Counted from the stretch's first letter, positions 38,257 through 48,555 are shown. The stretch is DNA of 64,000 nt from Ollibium composti (GCF_004801285.1 NZ_SSNY01000003.1:434001-498000); one strand, 5' to 3'. A program made the numbers and translations. The notes: generated by a model not told the origin, from the letters alone.

Positions 38257-39569
38257 GCGAACGCCGGGCCCGCGCGCTGCTGTCCATGTACCGGTTCGCC
38301 GGCGCGGCGGCCTATCCGCTGATCGGCCCCTACGTCGCCTGGCGCGCTTCCAGGGGCAAGGAAGACCGCGCCCGCAGCCGCGAACGCTATGGTTTCGCCG
38401 GTCGCCCGCGCCCGGAAGGGCCGCTCATCTGGGTGCATGCCGCCAGCATCGGCGAGATGATCGCCGTCGTATCGCTGGTGGAAAGCATCCTCGACCACGG
38501 CGTCAACATCGTGCTCACCACCGGCACGGTGACGTCGGCCAGGATCGCGGAGGAGCGCCTGGGCGGACGCGTCATCCACCAATATGTGCCGCTCGACCTC
38601 AAGCCGGCGGTCAGCCGTTTCCTCGACCACTGGCAGCCCGACCTCGCCGTCATCGCCGAATCGGAAATCTGGCCGATGACCATCCTCGAACTCGGCGCGC
38701 GCAGCGTTCCGCAGGTGCTCGTCAACGGCCGCCTGTCCGACCGCTCCTTCGCCTCGTGGAAGAAGCGACCCAGCCTGGCCGAGGCGCTGTTCGAGAACCT
38801 CGCCCATGTCGTTGCCCAGTCGGATATCGACGGCGAACGCTTCCGGGCGCTCGGCGCGCGGCCGGTGACGGTTTCCGGCAACCTCAAAGTCGACACGCCG
38901 CCGCCGCCGGTGGATGAGCGCGCGCTGGCTGCCTTGCAGCGGCAGATCGGAGATCGCCCGAGCTGGGCGGCCGTTTCCACCCATGACGGCGAAGAGATGA
39001 TCGCGGCGGAAGTGCATGTGACGCTGCGCCATCGCCATCCCGGCCTGCTCACCATCATCGTCCCGCGCCATCCCGATCGCGCCGAAGCGCTGCTGACCGC
39101 CTTCGAGGGCATGGAACTCAAGGTGGCGCAGCGCAGCAAGGGCGAAAAGATCACTGCCGACACCGACATCCTGCTCGGCGACACGGTGGGCGAAATGGGC
39201 CTCTATCTCAGGCTCACCGAGATCGCCTTCGTCGGCCGCTCGCTGACCTCCGAAGGCGGCCAGAACCCGCTGGAACCGGCCATGCTGGACACCGCCGTGC
39301 TGGCCGGGCGCAATGTGCAGAATTTCCGGGAATCCTACCAGAAGCTGCTCGACAGCGGCGGCGCCAAGCTGGTGCGCGACCGCAACATGCTGGCCGGCGC
39401 GGTCAATTTCCTGCTCTCCAACGAAGCGGCGCGGCACGACATGATGGCCGCCGGTGCGGCGACCGTGGAGGAGATGCGCGGCGCGCTCGCTCGGACCCTG
39501 AAGGCGCTGGAGCCGTTCATCCAGCCGCTCATCGTCAAGGCGCGCCTCAAGGGCGCCAACGGGAAGTAA
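38253..39569 (+). CDS. waaA: 3-deoxy-D-manno-octulosonic acid (Kdo) transferase
   Basis: Adds Kdo residues to lipid IVA at the inner membrane. 438 residues. N-terminal hydrophobic anchor (AAAYPLIGPYVAW), then WVHAASIGEMIA with the conserved acidic residue, AESEIWPMTI, SGNLKVD, and the nucleotide-sugar motif GGQNPLEPAMLDTAVLAG. All are typical of WaaA/KdtA. Overlaps both neighbours (ATGA upstream, one base into lpxK), so the lipid A-Kdo steps are coupled. Confidence 0.96.
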   Translation: MSERRARALLSMYRFAGAAAYPLIGPYVAWRASRGKEDRARSRERYGFAGRPRPEGPLIWVHAASIGEMIAVVSLVESILDHGVNIVLTTGTVTSARIAEERLGGRVIHQYVPLDLKPAVSRFLDHWQPDLAVIAESEIWPMTILELGARSVPQVLVNGRLSDRSFASWKKRPSLAEALFENLAHVVAQSDIDGERFRALGARPVTVSGNLKVDTPPPPVDERALAALQRQIGDRPSWAAVSTHDGEEMIAAEVHVTLRHRHPGLLTIIVPRHPDRAEALLTAFEGMELKVAQRSKGEKITADTDILLGDTVGEMGLYLRLTEIAFVGRSLTSEGGQNPLEPAMLDTAVLAGRNVQNFRESYQKLLDSGGAKLVRDRNMLAGAVNFLLSNEAARHDMMAAGAATVEEMRGALARTLKALEPFIQPLIVKARLKGANGK

Positions 39570-40612
39570 TGGCGAGCGAAGCGCCCCCTTTCTGGTGGGA
39601 GAAGGCGGACTGGCGCGCTTTCGCCCTGTCGCCGCTGTCGCTCGCCTACGGCATGGTCGCCGGCCGCCGCATGAAGAAGGCGCGGCGGCAAAAGGTCGGC
39701 GCGCCGGTGCTGTGCGTCGGCAACTTCACCGTCGGCGGCAGCGGTAAGACGCCGGTGGCGATTGCACTGGCCGGGCAGGCGAAGCGCATGAATCTGAAGC
39801 CCGGCTTCCTGTCGCGCGGCCATGGCGGCAGCTTTTCCGAGCCGCATGTCGTCGATGCCTCGCACGACAGCGCCAGGCATGTCGGCGACGAGCCGCTGTT
39901 GCTGGCCGAGCACGCGCCGGTCGCCGTGACGGCCGACCGCGCGGCCGGAGCGCAACTGCTGATCGACCGGCACGGATGCGACTTCCTCATCATGGACGAC
40001 GGTTTCCAGAGCGCGCGCATCCATATCGATTTCGCGCTGCTGGTGGTAGACGCCCGCTACGGGCTGGGCAACGGCCATGTCATTCCCGGCGGGCCGTTGC
40101 GCGCGCGCCTCGGCGATCAGCTCCTGTTCGCCGACGCGCTTTTGAAGGTGGGCGAGGGAACGGCGGCCGACGCGGTGGTGCGCCGCGCCGCACGCGCCGG
40201 CAAGCCGATTTTCGACGCCCGCACGCGCCCGCTCGACGGTCAGGATCTCGCCGGCCGGCGCTTCCTCGCCTTCGCCGGCATCGGCCATCCGGACAAATTC
40301 TTCGCCAGCGTCGCGGAGGCGGGCGGCGAGGTGGCGATGGCCCGCGCCTTCCCCGATCATCATTTCTATGCTGCCGACGAACTCGACGAACTGGCTTCGA
40401 CGGCGCGCAAGGAGGGGCTGTCGCTCATCACCACCGCGAAGGACGCGGCGCGCCTTTCCCACGACACGGCGCCGCCGGCGCTGCTCGACCACCTCGAAAT
40501 CCTGCGGATCGGCACGGTCTTCGACCTCGACCATGCGCCCCAGCGCATCGTCGAGGAAACTCTTTCCGCCTGGCGGCGGCGTAAGCTGGCTGCGCTCGAA
40601 AAGGGCCAATAA
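39569..40612 (+). CDS. lpxK: Tetraacyldisaccharide 4'-kinase
   Basis: Phosphorylates the 4' position of the lipid A precursor. 347 residues. Walker A is GNFTVGGSGKTP (51-62). DDGFQ and VVDARYGLGNGHVIPGGPLR are the other family motifs. ATG overlaps the waaA stop by one base (TAATG). Last gene of the plus-strand LPS operon. A palindrome at 40615-40631 (CCGGCGCT C AGCGCCGG) covers the stop of the convergent DUF2093 gene and may end both transcripts. Confidence 0.95.
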   Translation: MASEAPPFWWEKADWRAFALSPLSLAYGMVAGRRMKKARRQKVGAPVLCVGNFTVGGSGKTPVAIALAGQAKRMNLKPGFLSRGHGGSFSEPHVVDASHDSARHVGDEPLLLAEHAPVAVTADRAAGAQLLIDRHGCDFLIMDDGFQSARIHIDFALLVVDARYGLGNGHVIPGGPLRARLGDQLLFADALLKVGEGTAADAVVRRAARAGKPIFDARTRPLDGQDLAGRRFLAFAGIGHPDKFFASVAEAGGEVAMARAFPDHHFYAADELDELASTARKEGLSLITTAKDAARLSHDTAPPALLDHLEILRIGTVFDLDHAPQRIVEETLSAWRRRKLAALEKGQ

Positions 40613-40621
40613 GTCCGGCGC

Positions 40622-40855
40622 TCAGCGCCGGCTGCGCAGGTCGGGGTTCATCACGATCTCGCGGTCGAGCGAAACGGCGGCGCTGACATACGGCTCCTGC
40701 CGGGCGACGCTCCAGTAGCGCAATTCGTCGAGCGGAATGGATTCGCCCGTCACCGCGCAGCGCACGAAGGCGCCCGGACTGGTGACCTGGAAATCGCCGT
40801 CGAGATAGCGGATGCCGGCCTCGCGGCCGCCGGGGCCTTCAAAGCGGTTCATCAT
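40622..40855 (-). CDS. DUF2093 protein
   Basis: 77 residues: MNRFEGPGGREAGIRYLDG, FVRCAVTGESIPLDELRYWSV, RQEPYVSA. This is the DUF2093 pattern of alphaproteobacteria; function unknown. Two adjacent ATG codons (40855 and 40852) are possible starts, neither with a strong Shine-Dalgarno. In related rhizobia DUF2093 commonly lies between lpxK and mutL; here a lysR/eamA pair stands before mutL. Confidence 0.82.
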   Translation of the reverse strand: MMNRFEGPGGREAGIRYLDGDFQVTSPGAFVRCAVTGESIPLDELRYWSVARQEPYVSAAVSLDREIVMNPDLRSRR

Positions 40856-40941
40856 TGCGCAGGGTCCATCTTCATGCCCGCCATCGGCCACAAATGCGCG
40901 GCGAGGTCAAGCGGACACGACGCCCGCGGATATGCGCCATC

Positions 40942-41874
40942 CTATTCCTCGGCGGCAAGGAAGGCCTCGATCCGCTCCGCCGGAACACCGGCCATGCGGC
41001 CCAGGCGATGCGCCAGTTCGCCGGCTGCCGCACGCGGCCGGCCGATCGGCCGGTCGAGCCAGTAGGAGACCGGGTTGAGAACCTTGCGTTCATCCACCGG
41101 CACGATACGGCCGGCGGCCAGCTGCCGCTCCGTCAACGGCGGGCGGGCGAGCGCGATGCCGAGCCCGTAGGAAGCGGCGTCGAGAACGAGGTTGTAGTCC
41201 TCGAAACGGCGGTCCTGCGGCCGGGGATGGTAGTTCATGCCGAACTGGCCGAACCATGCCCGCCATCCGGAAGCGTCGGAATCGTTGATGAGCGGATAGT
41301 GCAGCAGGCGCGCCGGCTCGCCACCGCCGATCTTTGCCGCCAGCTCCGGCGACGCGACGGGGAAGATGTGTTCTTCGAACAACTGAAGGGATATGCGTTC
41401 GGCGATGCGCCCGCGGCCGCAGCGGATCGACAGGTCGAAGCCTTCGTCGGCGAGGTCCGACTGGCGAATATCGATGTCGAGCATGATGCGCAGGCGGGTG
41501 TCGCCGTTCTCCAGCACTGAGAGCCGAGGCATCAGCCACAACCCGCTGATCGAGGGGATCGAGGTGAGCTTGACGACGGCGCTGCCGCGCGGTTCCACCC
41601 AGCGGTCGGAATGGCTGGAAATCAGCGCGAAGGCCTCGCTGACGCGGATATGCAGCCGGTTGCCCTCGATGGTGAGGGAAACGCCGCGCGCGCCGCGCTC
41701 GAACAATTTGAGGCCGACCCAGCCCTCCAGCTTGGCGATCTGCCGGCTGACCGCGCCATGCGTCAGGTTCAGCCGCTCCGCCGCCGCCGAGAAACTGCCG
41801 GTGCGCGCCGCCGCGTCGAAGGCGCGCAGCGTTTCCAGTGGCAGCATCGCTTCCAAGCTGTGATCCATGCTCAC
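40942..41874 (-). CDS. LysR family transcriptional regulator
   Basis: 310 residues. N-terminal helix-turn-helix: LETLRAFDAAARTGSFSAAAERLNLTHGAVSRQIAKLE in segments, with the HGAVSRQI variant of the GcvA/AmpR-like subgroup. The effector domain follows (SISGLWLMPRLSVLE; FDLSIRCGRGR). GTG 41874 has GAGGA six bases upstream and is favoured over the ATG two codons later. Divergent from the EamA exporter gene, its probable target. Confidence 0.93.
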   Translation of the reverse strand: MSMDHSLEAMLPLETLRAFDAAARTGSFSAAAERLNLTHGAVSRQIAKLEGWVGLKLFERGARGVSLTIEGNRLHIRVSEAFALISSHSDRWVEPRGSAVVKLTSIPSISGLWLMPRLSVLENGDTRLRIMLDIDIRQSDLADEGFDLSIRCGRGRIAERISLQLFEEHIFPVASPELAAKIGGGEPARLLHYPLINDSDASGWRAWFGQFGMNYHPRPQDRRFEDYNLVLDAASYGLGIALARPPLTERQLAAGRIVPVDERKVLNPVSYWLDRPIGRPRAAAGELAHRLGRMAGVPAERIEAFLAAEE

Positions 41875-41997
41875 AGCTGATCCTCGATCAACTCGTTTGT
41901 CAACGGCGCGAAACAGGTGTCATGTGCCGGGCGAAAACGCTACAGCAGCACGAATTTCCCAAGGAAATCATCCGAGGGAACGCACAAGGGCCGTTCG

Positions 41998-42888
41998 ATG
42001 AGCACGACGACAGCGACCAGCGACGCGAAGGGCTTCGACATCGTGGCCGCCGCCGCCATCACCTTGACGGTGATCGGCTGGGCGTCCGCCTTTCCCGGCA
42101 TCCGGGCGGGGCTCACCGCATTCGCTCCGCTGGAGCTCGGAGCGCTGCGCTTCGCCATCGCCGCGGTGCCCGCCGCGCTCTTCCTGGCCGTCCGCCGCCC
42201 GGCTATGCCGCGGCTCGGCGACTGGTGGCGGCTGGCCTTTGGCGGCGCCGTCTTCGTCGCGCTTTACACGGCCGTGCTCAATATCGGCGAGACGATGGTT
42301 TCGGCGGGCGCCGCCGCCTTCATCATCAATGTCAGCCCGATCCTCACCGCCTTGATGGCCATGCCGCTGCTCGGCGAGCGGTTCTCGACATGGGCGTGGA
42401 TCGGCACGTTCCTGTCCTTCGCCGGCATCGGCATCATCGCCATGGGCGAGGGACACGGGTTTCATATCAACGCCGGCGCGCTGCTGGTGCTGGTCGCGGC
42501 GCTGTGTTCCTCGCTCAACACCATCGTACAGAAGCCGCTGTTCCTGCGCCTCAAGCCGCTGGACGTGGCGGCCTCCAACATGGTGCTAGGCGCGCTTTGC
42601 CTGTCGCCCTTCCTTCCCGAGGCACTGGCCCAGGCACGGGTGGCCGACACGGCCGGTCTCGGCGCGGTGATCTATCTCGGCATCGTGCCGAGCCTCATCG
42701 CCTATGCGGCCTGGGCGGTGGCGCTATCGCGCCTGCCGGCCGCGCGCGCCACGAACTTCCTCTACATCGTCTCGCCGACCGCCGTGCTGATCGGCTATTT
42801 CTGGCTGGGCGAGGTGCCGACGCTGATGGGCATCGTCGGCGGCGTGCTGGCGCTCGGCGGCGTGGCGATCGTCAACCTGAAAAGGTAA
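41998..42888 (+). CDS. EamA/DMT-superfamily exporter
   Basis: 296 residues with about ten transmembrane helices in two EamA repeats. The first ends near VLNIGETMVSAGAAAFIINVSPILTALMA; the second ends in PAARATNFLYIVSPTAVLIGYFWLGEVPT and GGVLALGGVAIVNL. Likely exports a metabolite or amino acid; substrate unknown. ATG 41998 has AAGGG at 7 bases; the frame from 41917 is an unsupported extension. Divergent from lysR. Confidence 0.9.
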   Translation: MSTTTATSDAKGFDIVAAAAITLTVIGWASAFPGIRAGLTAFAPLELGALRFAIAAVPAALFLAVRRPAMPRLGDWWRLAFGGAVFVALYTAVLNIGETMVSAGAAAFIINVSPILTALMAMPLLGERFSTWAWIGTFLSFAGIGIIAMGEGHGFHINAGALLVLVAALCSSLNTIVQKPLFLRLKPLDVAASNMVLGALCLSPFLPEALAQARVADTAGLGAVIYLGIVPSLIAYAAWAVALSRLPAARATNFLYIVSPTAVLIGYFWLGEVPTLMGIVGGVLALGGVAIVNLKR

Positions 42889-42892
42889 ACCG

Positions 42893-44743
42893 TCATCGCC
42901 GCCCGAACAGTCTTTCGATATCGGCGAGCTTGAGTTCGATATAGGTCGGACGGCCGTGGTTGCAGGTGCCGGAGCCGGGCGTCGCCTCCATCTGCCTCAG
43001 CAGCGCGTTCATCTCTTCCGGCTTGAGCAGCCGTCCCGAACGCACTGAACCGTGGCAGGCCATGGTGGCGGCGATGTGGTCGAGCCGGTCCTTCAGCGTG
43101 TCGACGGTGTCGTTGTCGGCGATCTCGTCGGCGAGGTCGCGCACCAGCCGTCCGATATCGACCTCGCCCAGCATGGCGGGTGTCTCGCGCACCGCCACCG
43201 CGCCCGGCCCGAAGCGCTCCAGCCTGAGCCCGAAGCGGGCCAGCGTGTCGCCGTGCAGCGCCAGCCGCTCGGCGTCCTCCTCGGGCAGGTCGACGATTTC
43301 CGGCAGGAGCAGCATCTGCGAGGGCAGGGGGCGCGAATGCAGCGCCTGTTTCAGCGCCTCATAGACCAGCCGTTCGTGTGCCGCGTGCTGGTCGACGATG
43401 ACCAGCGAATCGCGCGTCTGCGCCACGATGTAGTTCTCGTGCACCTGTGCGCGGGCAGCACCCAGGTCGGTGTCGAGCAGCGATTCCTCGACAATGCCGT
43501 GGCCGGCGCGGGCATCGGCGCTGGCGAGCGGGCCGGTGTCGAGGATCGCTTGGGCGGCCTCGGCGAAGCCGTTGGCGCGAGGCGCCTCGAACGGCCGGTA
43601 GGGAGAGCGGGCCGCGTCGAAACCGACTGGGCCTGAGGCTCGAAAAGCCGTGTCATAACTACGATGGCCGTTGGCCTGCGCGGGATGGTCGTAGGCGGGG
43701 CCGCCCGGCCGGAACGCCGCCATCATGCCGGCGGCGCCCGTGGTGGCGGGGCGGATTCCGGCACCGGCAAGCGCGGCGCGAATGGCGCCGACGATCAGCC
43801 CGCGCACGAGGCCGGGATCGCGGAAGCGCACGTCGGCCTTGGCCGGATGCACGTTGACGTCGACCAGCGCCGGCTCGAGTTCGAGGAACAGCGCCGTCAC
43901 CGCGTGGCGGTCGCGCGGCAGCACGTCGGCATAGGCGCCGCGGATGGCGCCAGCCAGCAGCCGGTCGCGCACCGGCCGCCCGTTGACATAGACATATTGC
44001 AGCAAGGCGTTGGCGCGCGTGAAGGAGGGGATGGAGACGTGGCCGGTGAGCCGCACGCCCTCGCGTTCGGCGTCGATGGCCAGCGCATTGTCGGGAAACT
44101 CCGCCCCCATCACCTGCGCGACGCGGGCAAGCCGGTCGTTTTCGGTGACGGCCGGCAGTTCCAGCGTCGAGCGGTCGGAGCCGGCCAGCGTGAAGCGCAC
44201 CGCCGGGAAGGCGACGGCGATGCGCTTGACCACGTCGGTGATGGCAGTGGCCTCGGCGCGCTCGCCCTTCATGAATTTCAGACGGGCGGGCGTGGCAAAG
44301 AAAAGGTCGCGCACCTCCACCGTCGTGCCGCGGTTGGCGGCGGCGGGGCGGACCGCCGAGACGTGGCCGCCGTCGATGCCGATCTCGGCGGCGCTGTCGC
44401 CGGCTGCGGTGCGCGAACGGATCGACAGCCGCGCCACCGAGCCGATGGACGGCAGGGCCTCGCCGCGGAAGCCGAGCGAGCGGATGTCGTGAATGTCGTC
44501 GGAGAGTTTCGAGGTGCAGTGGCGGGCCACCGCCAGCGCAAGCTCGGGTTCGGCGATGCCGCCGCCGTCGTCGGTGACGCGGATCAGCGACAGGCCGCCG
44601 CCGGCCGTCACCACCTCGATGCGCCGCGCGCCGGCGTCGAGCGCGTTCTCCACCAGTTCCTTGACCACGCTCGCCGGACGCTCGATGACCTCGCCGGCGG
44701 CGATCTGGTTGATCATCGTTTCGGAAAGCTGGCGGATGGGCAT
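42893..44743 (-). CDS. mutL: DNA mismatch repair protein MutL
   Basis: 616 residues. GHKL ATPase with ENALDAGA (E32, N33), DDGGGI and [10 protein letters not shown]. The C-terminal dimerisation domain carries the endonuclease motif DQHA-x2-E-x4-E ([12 protein letters not shown], near residue 450) and CNHGRP at the end, so this is a nicking-type MutL, as expected where there is no MutH. The start is ATG 44743 ([23 protein letters not shown]); the frame continues to 45451 but that part overlaps a gene on the other strand. Tail-to-tail with eamA, 4 bases apart. Confidence 0.96.
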   Translation of the reverse strand: MPIRQLSETMINQIAAGEVIERPASVVKELVENALDAGARRIEVVTAGGGLSLIRVTDDGGGIAEPELALAVARHCTSKLSDDIHDIRSLGFRGEALPSIGSVARLSIRSRTAAGDSAAEIGIDGGHVSAVRPAAANRGTTVEVRDLFFATPARLKFMKGERAEATAITDVVKRIAVAFPAVRFTLAGSDRSTLELPAVTENDRLARVAQVMGAEFPDNALAIDAEREGVRLTGHVSIPSFTRANALLQYVYVNGRPVRDRLLAGAIRGAYADVLPRDRHAVTALFLELEPALVDVNVHPAKADVRFRDPGLVRGLIVGAIRAALAGAGIRPATTGAAGMMAAFRPGGPAYDHPAQANGHRSYDTAFRASGPVGFDAARSPYRPFEAPRANGFAEAAQAILDTGPLASADARAGHGIVEESLLDTDLGAARAQVHENYIVAQTRDSLVIVDQHAAHERLVYEALKQALHSRPLPSQMLLLPEIVDLPEEDAERLALHGDTLARFGLRLERFGPGAVAVRETPAMLGEVDIGRLVRDLADEIADNDTVDTLKDRLDHIAATMACHGSVRSGRLLKPEEMNALLRQMEATPGSGTCNHGRPTYIELKLADIERLFGRR

Positions 44744-44860
44744 GATCGCAGTATAGGAAGATTCGCCGGCCAAGAGCAGTCGAAGCAGGGCTTGGCCGCA
44801 AAAAAGCCGGGATGACGGGGGCTGTCTGTGGACAGCCGGGTCAAGTTCGAGGGAACGGGA

Positions 44861-45349
44861 ATGAAACGCGCGTCGATTGCCGCTCTTGTGTGCCTGCTCG
44901 CGCCGTCGGCGGCGTTTGCCGGACCGGCCTCGAACGCGGTGAAATTCTTCTATACGCCTGACGTGCGTTTCGAGCCTGACCCAAAGTACCGCGACCGCTT
45001 CACCGAACCGGTGACGAAGCTGTTCGAACTGAACGATGAAGCGGTCCGGAAAAACCCGGACGTGATCGCCTGCATCGATTTCGATCCGGGCCTCGACGCG
45101 CAGGATTTCGACCAGAAGACGGTTTCGAAGACGCTCAAGCTCGTCGAGGCGCTGGACGGAGATACCGGCACCGTGACCGCGACGTTCACGCTCTTTCCGG
45201 CCGATGCCGGAATGGAAGGTGCCGCCCGCGAGATGGTCTGGTCGGTGAAGAAGGTCGACGGCAAGTGGAAGATCGCCGACATTGCTTCCAAAACCAACGG
45301 CTGGACGCTCAGCCAGCTTCAATGCATGACCGGCCAGAGCCTGGAATAG
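44861..45349 (+). CDS. Exported protein, unknown function (paralogue 1)
   Basis: 162 residues. Signal peptide [20 protein letters not shown], mature part about 142 residues, mixed alpha/beta. It contains [17 protein letters not shown] and ends [15 protein letters not shown]. The pattern of an exported beta-rich domain closing with a DGKWKIxDI strand recalls DUF3828-like proteins, but this is not certain. ATG 44861 has GGGAACGGGA upstream. A 7-bp hairpin (GGCTGTC/GACAGCC, 44820-44837) lies in front. It is followed after 4 bases by a related protein. Confidence 0.75.
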   Translation: MKRASIAALVCLLAPSAAFAGPASNAVKFFYTPDVRFEPDPKYRDRFTEPVTKLFELNDEAVRKNPDVIACIDFDPGLDAQDFDQKTVSKTLKLVEALDGDTGTVTATFTLFPADAGMEGAAREMVWSVKKVDGKWKIADIASKTNGWTLSQLQCMTGQSLE

Positions 45350-45353
45350 GTCG

Positions 45354-45884
45354 ATGCGCGTGACCGTCCGGCTGCTGCTCGCCCTTGCCTGCGCGGTGGG
45401 ATGGTGCAACGCCGCCAGCGCGGACGCCTTGCAGGGCGCTGCACCCGCCAAGCTATCGTCGGCGTCGCCGTCGAGCGGAAATACCCCGGTCGCGGCTCAG
45501 CCGGGCTCGCCGACCGCCCTGATAAAACCCTTCTATGAGCATTTCGGCCTCGAACGCGATCCGGCCCAGCGCGCCAACTTCGTCGATCCGGCGAAGAAGG
45601 TGCTGGACGACGCCGAGGCGCTGGAAAAGTCGGGGCAAGGCGAATGCCTCGACCCCAACATGGCACTCGACAACGCCGACGCCGACAAGGACGCCATCGC
45701 CGGCAGCCTGAAGATGCTGGAGGCGATCAACGGCTACCGCGCCAAGGTGGTCGTCGCCTTCGCCGAAGGCGGCCACCCGCACCGACTGGAATGGAAGCTC
45801 GAAAAGGTCGGCGACGCCTGGAAGATCGCCGACCTGCTTTCCGTCACCGGCGAATGGGAACTCAGCCAGTACCAGTGCGAGTAG
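45354..45884 (+). CDS. Exported protein, unknown function (paralogue 2)
   Basis: 176 residues. Signal peptide ([17 protein letters not shown]), a short Ser/Pro/Ala linker, then a domain related to its neighbour: the C-terminal segments [13 protein letters not shown] and WELSQYQCE match [13 protein letters not shown] and WTLSQLQC. Both keep a cysteine near the end and an acidic Cys-x-D/L-D segment earlier (ACIDFD / ECLDPN), so a disulfide is likely. Tandem duplication within one operon. No function can be assigned. Confidence 0.75.
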   Translation: MRVTVRLLLALACAVGWCNAASADALQGAAPAKLSSASPSSGNTPVAAQPGSPTALIKPFYEHFGLERDPAQRANFVDPAKKVLDDAEALEKSGQGECLDPNMALDNADADKDAIAGSLKMLEAINGYRAKVVVAFAEGGHPHRLEWKLEKVGDAWKIADLLSVTGEWELSQYQCE

Positions 45885-45885
45885 T

Positions 45886-46347
45886 TCAGCCGCGCCCGCG
45901 ATAGGGCGCAACGCCCATATCCGGCAGCCAGGCGCCTTCCGGCGGTGCGCCGGTCTGCCAGAACACGTCGATCGGGATGCCGCCGCGCGGATACCAGAAG
46001 CCGCCGATGCGCAACCACAGCGGCTTCGTCGCTGTCACGATGCGCCGTGCGATCGTCACCGTGCAATCTTCGTGGAAGGCCCCATGGTTGCGGAACGAAG
46101 TCAGGAACAGTTTCAGCGACTTCGATTCGACCAGGAGCGTGTCCGGCGCATAGTCGATGACGATATGGGCGAAATCCGGCTGCCCGGTGACCGGGCAGAG
46201 CGAGGTGAATTCCGGGCAGGCGAAGCGCACGATGGCCGGCGGGCCGTCGCCTTGGCTGAACGGCACCGTTTCCAGGACCGCTTGATCCGGGCTTTCTGGC
46301 GTCTCGACCCGGGCGCCGAGTTGAGTAAGCTTCTCTGTGATGGTCAT
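45886..46347 (-). CDS. queF: NADPH-dependent 7-cyano-7-deazaguanine reductase
   Basis: Reduces preQ0 to preQ1 in queuosine synthesis. 153 residues, the short unimodular QueF. The active-site stretch is [19 protein letters not shown] (catalytic Cys in SLCPVTGQ), followed by the substrate-binding [18 protein letters not shown] 46347 has AGGAG at 8 bases. A longer reading to 46413 runs into the divergent gene's promoter. No other queuosine gene nearby and no preQ1 riboswitch was recognised in the 52-base gap. Confidence 0.96.
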   Translation of the reverse strand: MTITEKLTQLGARVETPESPDQAVLETVPFSQGDGPPAIVRFACPEFTSLCPVTGQPDFAHIVIDYAPDTLLVESKSLKLFLTSFRNHGAFHEDCTVTIARRIVTATKPLWLRIGGFWYPRGGIPIDVFWQTGAPPEGAWLPDMGVAPYRGRG

Positions 46348-46399
46348 CGGGCAGGCTCCTTTGCGGGCGGCTCCTAACATGCAATCGGAACGCCAGCAT

Positions 46400-48448
46400 A
46401 TGAACGCCAGCAACGATCCGCTTCTTCAACCCTATCAGCTAAAACACCTGACGCTGAAGAACCGCGTCATGTCGACCAGTCACGAGCCGGCCTATTCCGA
46501 AGACGGCATGCCGAAGGCGCGCTACCGGCTTTACCATGCCGAAAAGGCCAGGGGCGGCATGGCGCTGACCATGACGGCGGGTTCGGCGATCGTCAGCAGA
46601 GACAGCCCGGCCGCCTTCGGCAATCTGCATCTCTATGACGACGCCATCGTGCCGTGGCTCAAGGAACTGGCCGACGACTGCCACCAACACGACTGCAAGG
46701 TGATGATCCAGATCACCCATCTCGGCCGCCGCACCGGCTGGAACAAGGCCGACTGGCTGCCGGTGCTTTCCGCTTCGCCGGTGCGCGAGCCGGCGCACCG
46801 CGCTTTCCCCAAGACGGCGGAGGACTGGGATATCGAGCGCATCGTCGCCGACTACGCGTCGGCCGCACAGCGCTGCCAGGAGGCCGGGCTGGACGGCATC
46901 GAGTTCGAATCCTACGGCCACCTGATGGACGGCTTCTGGTCTCCGGCTACCAACCACCGCGACGACGAATTCAACGGTTCGCTGGAGAACCGCCTGCGCT
47001 TCACGCATCTGGTGCTGGACGCCGTGCGCAAGGCAGTGGGCGAGAAATTCGTCGTCGGCATCCGCATGGTCGCCGACGAGGATCTTTCCGCCGGCCTGTC
47101 GAAGGAGGAAGGCATAGAGATCGCCCGGCAGCTGGCCAATTCCGGCAAGGTCGATTTTTTGAACATCATCCGCGGCACCATCGAGACGGATGCCGCCCTG
47201 ACCAAGGTGATACCCGTCACCGGCATGCGCTCCTCGCCGCACCTCGACTTTGCCGGTGAGGTCAGGGCGGCGACCAAGTTCCCGACCTTCCATGCCGCGC
47301 GCATCTCCGACGTCGCCACCGCGCGCCATGCCATCGCGACGGGCAAGCTCGACATGGTGGGCATGACGCGCGCCCACATCGCCGACCCGCATATCGTGAA
47401 AAAGGTGATGGAGGGCAGGGAGCATGAAATCCGCCCCTGCGTCGGCGCCACCTACTGCCTCGACCGCATCTACGAAGGCGGCGAGGCGCTATGCGTCCAC
47501 AACGCGGCGACCGGCCGCGAGGCCTGGATTCCGCACACCATCCGCAAGGCGGAAGGGCCGGCAAGAAAGATCGTGGTGGTTGGCGCCGGCCCGGCCGGGC
47601 TGGAGGCGGCGCGGGTGACGGCCGAGTGCGGCCATAAGGTGACCGTACTGGAAGCATCCGGACAGGCCGGCGGGCAGGTGCGTCTGGCCACCCACAATCC
47701 ACGCCGCAAGGAACTGATCGGCATCGTCGACTGGCGCCTTGCCGAGCTTGAGCGGCTCGGCGTCGAGATTCGCTACGACACCTGGGCGGAAGCCGGCGAC
47801 GTGCTGGCGCTGTCGCCCGACGTCGTGATCGTCGCCACCGGCGGCCTGCCGCAGAACCCGCCGCTGGAGGTGGGCGACGACCTGGTGACGTCGAGCTGGG
47901 ACATCATGGCCGGCAGCATCAAGCCGGCCGAAACCGTCCTGCTCTACGACGACAATGGCGGGCATCAAGGCATGGGCGCGGCCGAACTGATCGCCAATGC
48001 CGGCGCAAAGCTGGAACTGGTGTCGCCGGAGCGGTTTTTCGCGCCGGAAATGGGCGGCATGAACCATGTGCCCTACATGAAAGCCTTCCACGAGAAGGGG
48101 GTGACCGTCACCATCAACACTCGGCTGAAAGCGGTACGGCGTGAAGGAAATCAACTGGTTGCGACGTTGTCTTCGGATTTTGCCAAAGATTGGAACGCCG
48201 AACGGCACGTCGACCAGGTGGTGGTCGAGCACGGCACCGCGCCGCTCGACGATCTCTATCTGGCACTGAAACCGCTGTCGAAGAACCTCGGCGCGGTGGA
48301 CTACGAGCGGCTGGTGAAGGGCGGCGCCATCTTCCCCGACCGGAACGCCGATGGCCGCTTCGTTGTCTTCCGTATCGGCGACGCTGTCGCCTCGCGCAAC
48401 ATCCACGCGGCGATCTACGACGGCATCCGCTTCGGCATCAGGGTCTGA
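46400..48448 (+). CDS. TMADH/2,4-dienoyl-CoA reductase-like flavoprotein
   Basis: 682 residues. An N-terminal Old-Yellow-Enzyme TIM barrel ([44 protein letters not shown]) is joined to a C-terminal FAD/NAD-binding half ([15 protein letters not shown] near 391). The linking Fe-S loop is C347-V-G-A350-T-Y-C353 ... C365, so three of the four usual cysteines are present and the second is alanine. The sequence resembles N-methylproline (stachydrine-type) demethylases of rhizobia, so removal of an N-methyl group is a reasonable but unproven role. ATG 46400 has GGAAC upstream; ATG 46379 is an alternative. Confidence 0.87.
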   Translation: MNASNDPLLQPYQLKHLTLKNRVMSTSHEPAYSEDGMPKARYRLYHAEKARGGMALTMTAGSAIVSRDSPAAFGNLHLYDDAIVPWLKELADDCHQHDCKVMIQITHLGRRTGWNKADWLPVLSASPVREPAHRAFPKTAEDWDIERIVADYASAAQRCQEAGLDGIEFESYGHLMDGFWSPATNHRDDEFNGSLENRLRFTHLVLDAVRKAVGEKFVVGIRMVADEDLSAGLSKEEGIEIARQLANSGKVDFLNIIRGTIETDAALTKVIPVTGMRSSPHLDFAGEVRAATKFPTFHAARISDVATARHAIATGKLDMVGMTRAHIADPHIVKKVMEGREHEIRPCVGATYCLDRIYEGGEALCVHNAATGREAWIPHTIRKAEGPARKIVVVGAGPAGLEAARVTAECGHKVTVLEASGQAGGQVRLATHNPRRKELIGIVDWRLAELERLGVEIRYDTWAEAGDVLALSPDVVIVATGGLPQNPPLEVGDDLVTSSWDIMAGSIKPAETVLLYDDNGGHQGMGAAELIANAGAKLELVSPERFFAPEMGGMNHVPYMKAFHEKGVTVTINTRLKAVRREGNQLVATLSSDFAKDWNAERHVDQVVVEHGTAPLDDLYLALKPLSKNLGAVDYERLVKGGAIFPDRNADGRFVVFRIGDAVASRNIHAAIYDGIRFGIRV

Positions 48449-48555
48449 ATGCGCGCGGCCGTCGGCACGAGAGCCATGTGCCGGTGGCCGCGCGCTGCGC
48501 ACGCCGGTTGCATGGACCTTGGCCCATGCGGGGGCGAGCGCCGTCGGGCAGGTTT

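Noticed and set aside
44744..45451. N-terminal extension of mutL
   Set aside because: It overlaps a plus-strand secreted protein gene with a good ribosome-binding site, and MutL begins canonically at MPIRQLSE.
46348..46399. preQ1 riboswitch upstream of queF
   Set aside because: Only 52 bases separate the divergent starts and no preQ1 aptamer pattern was seen.
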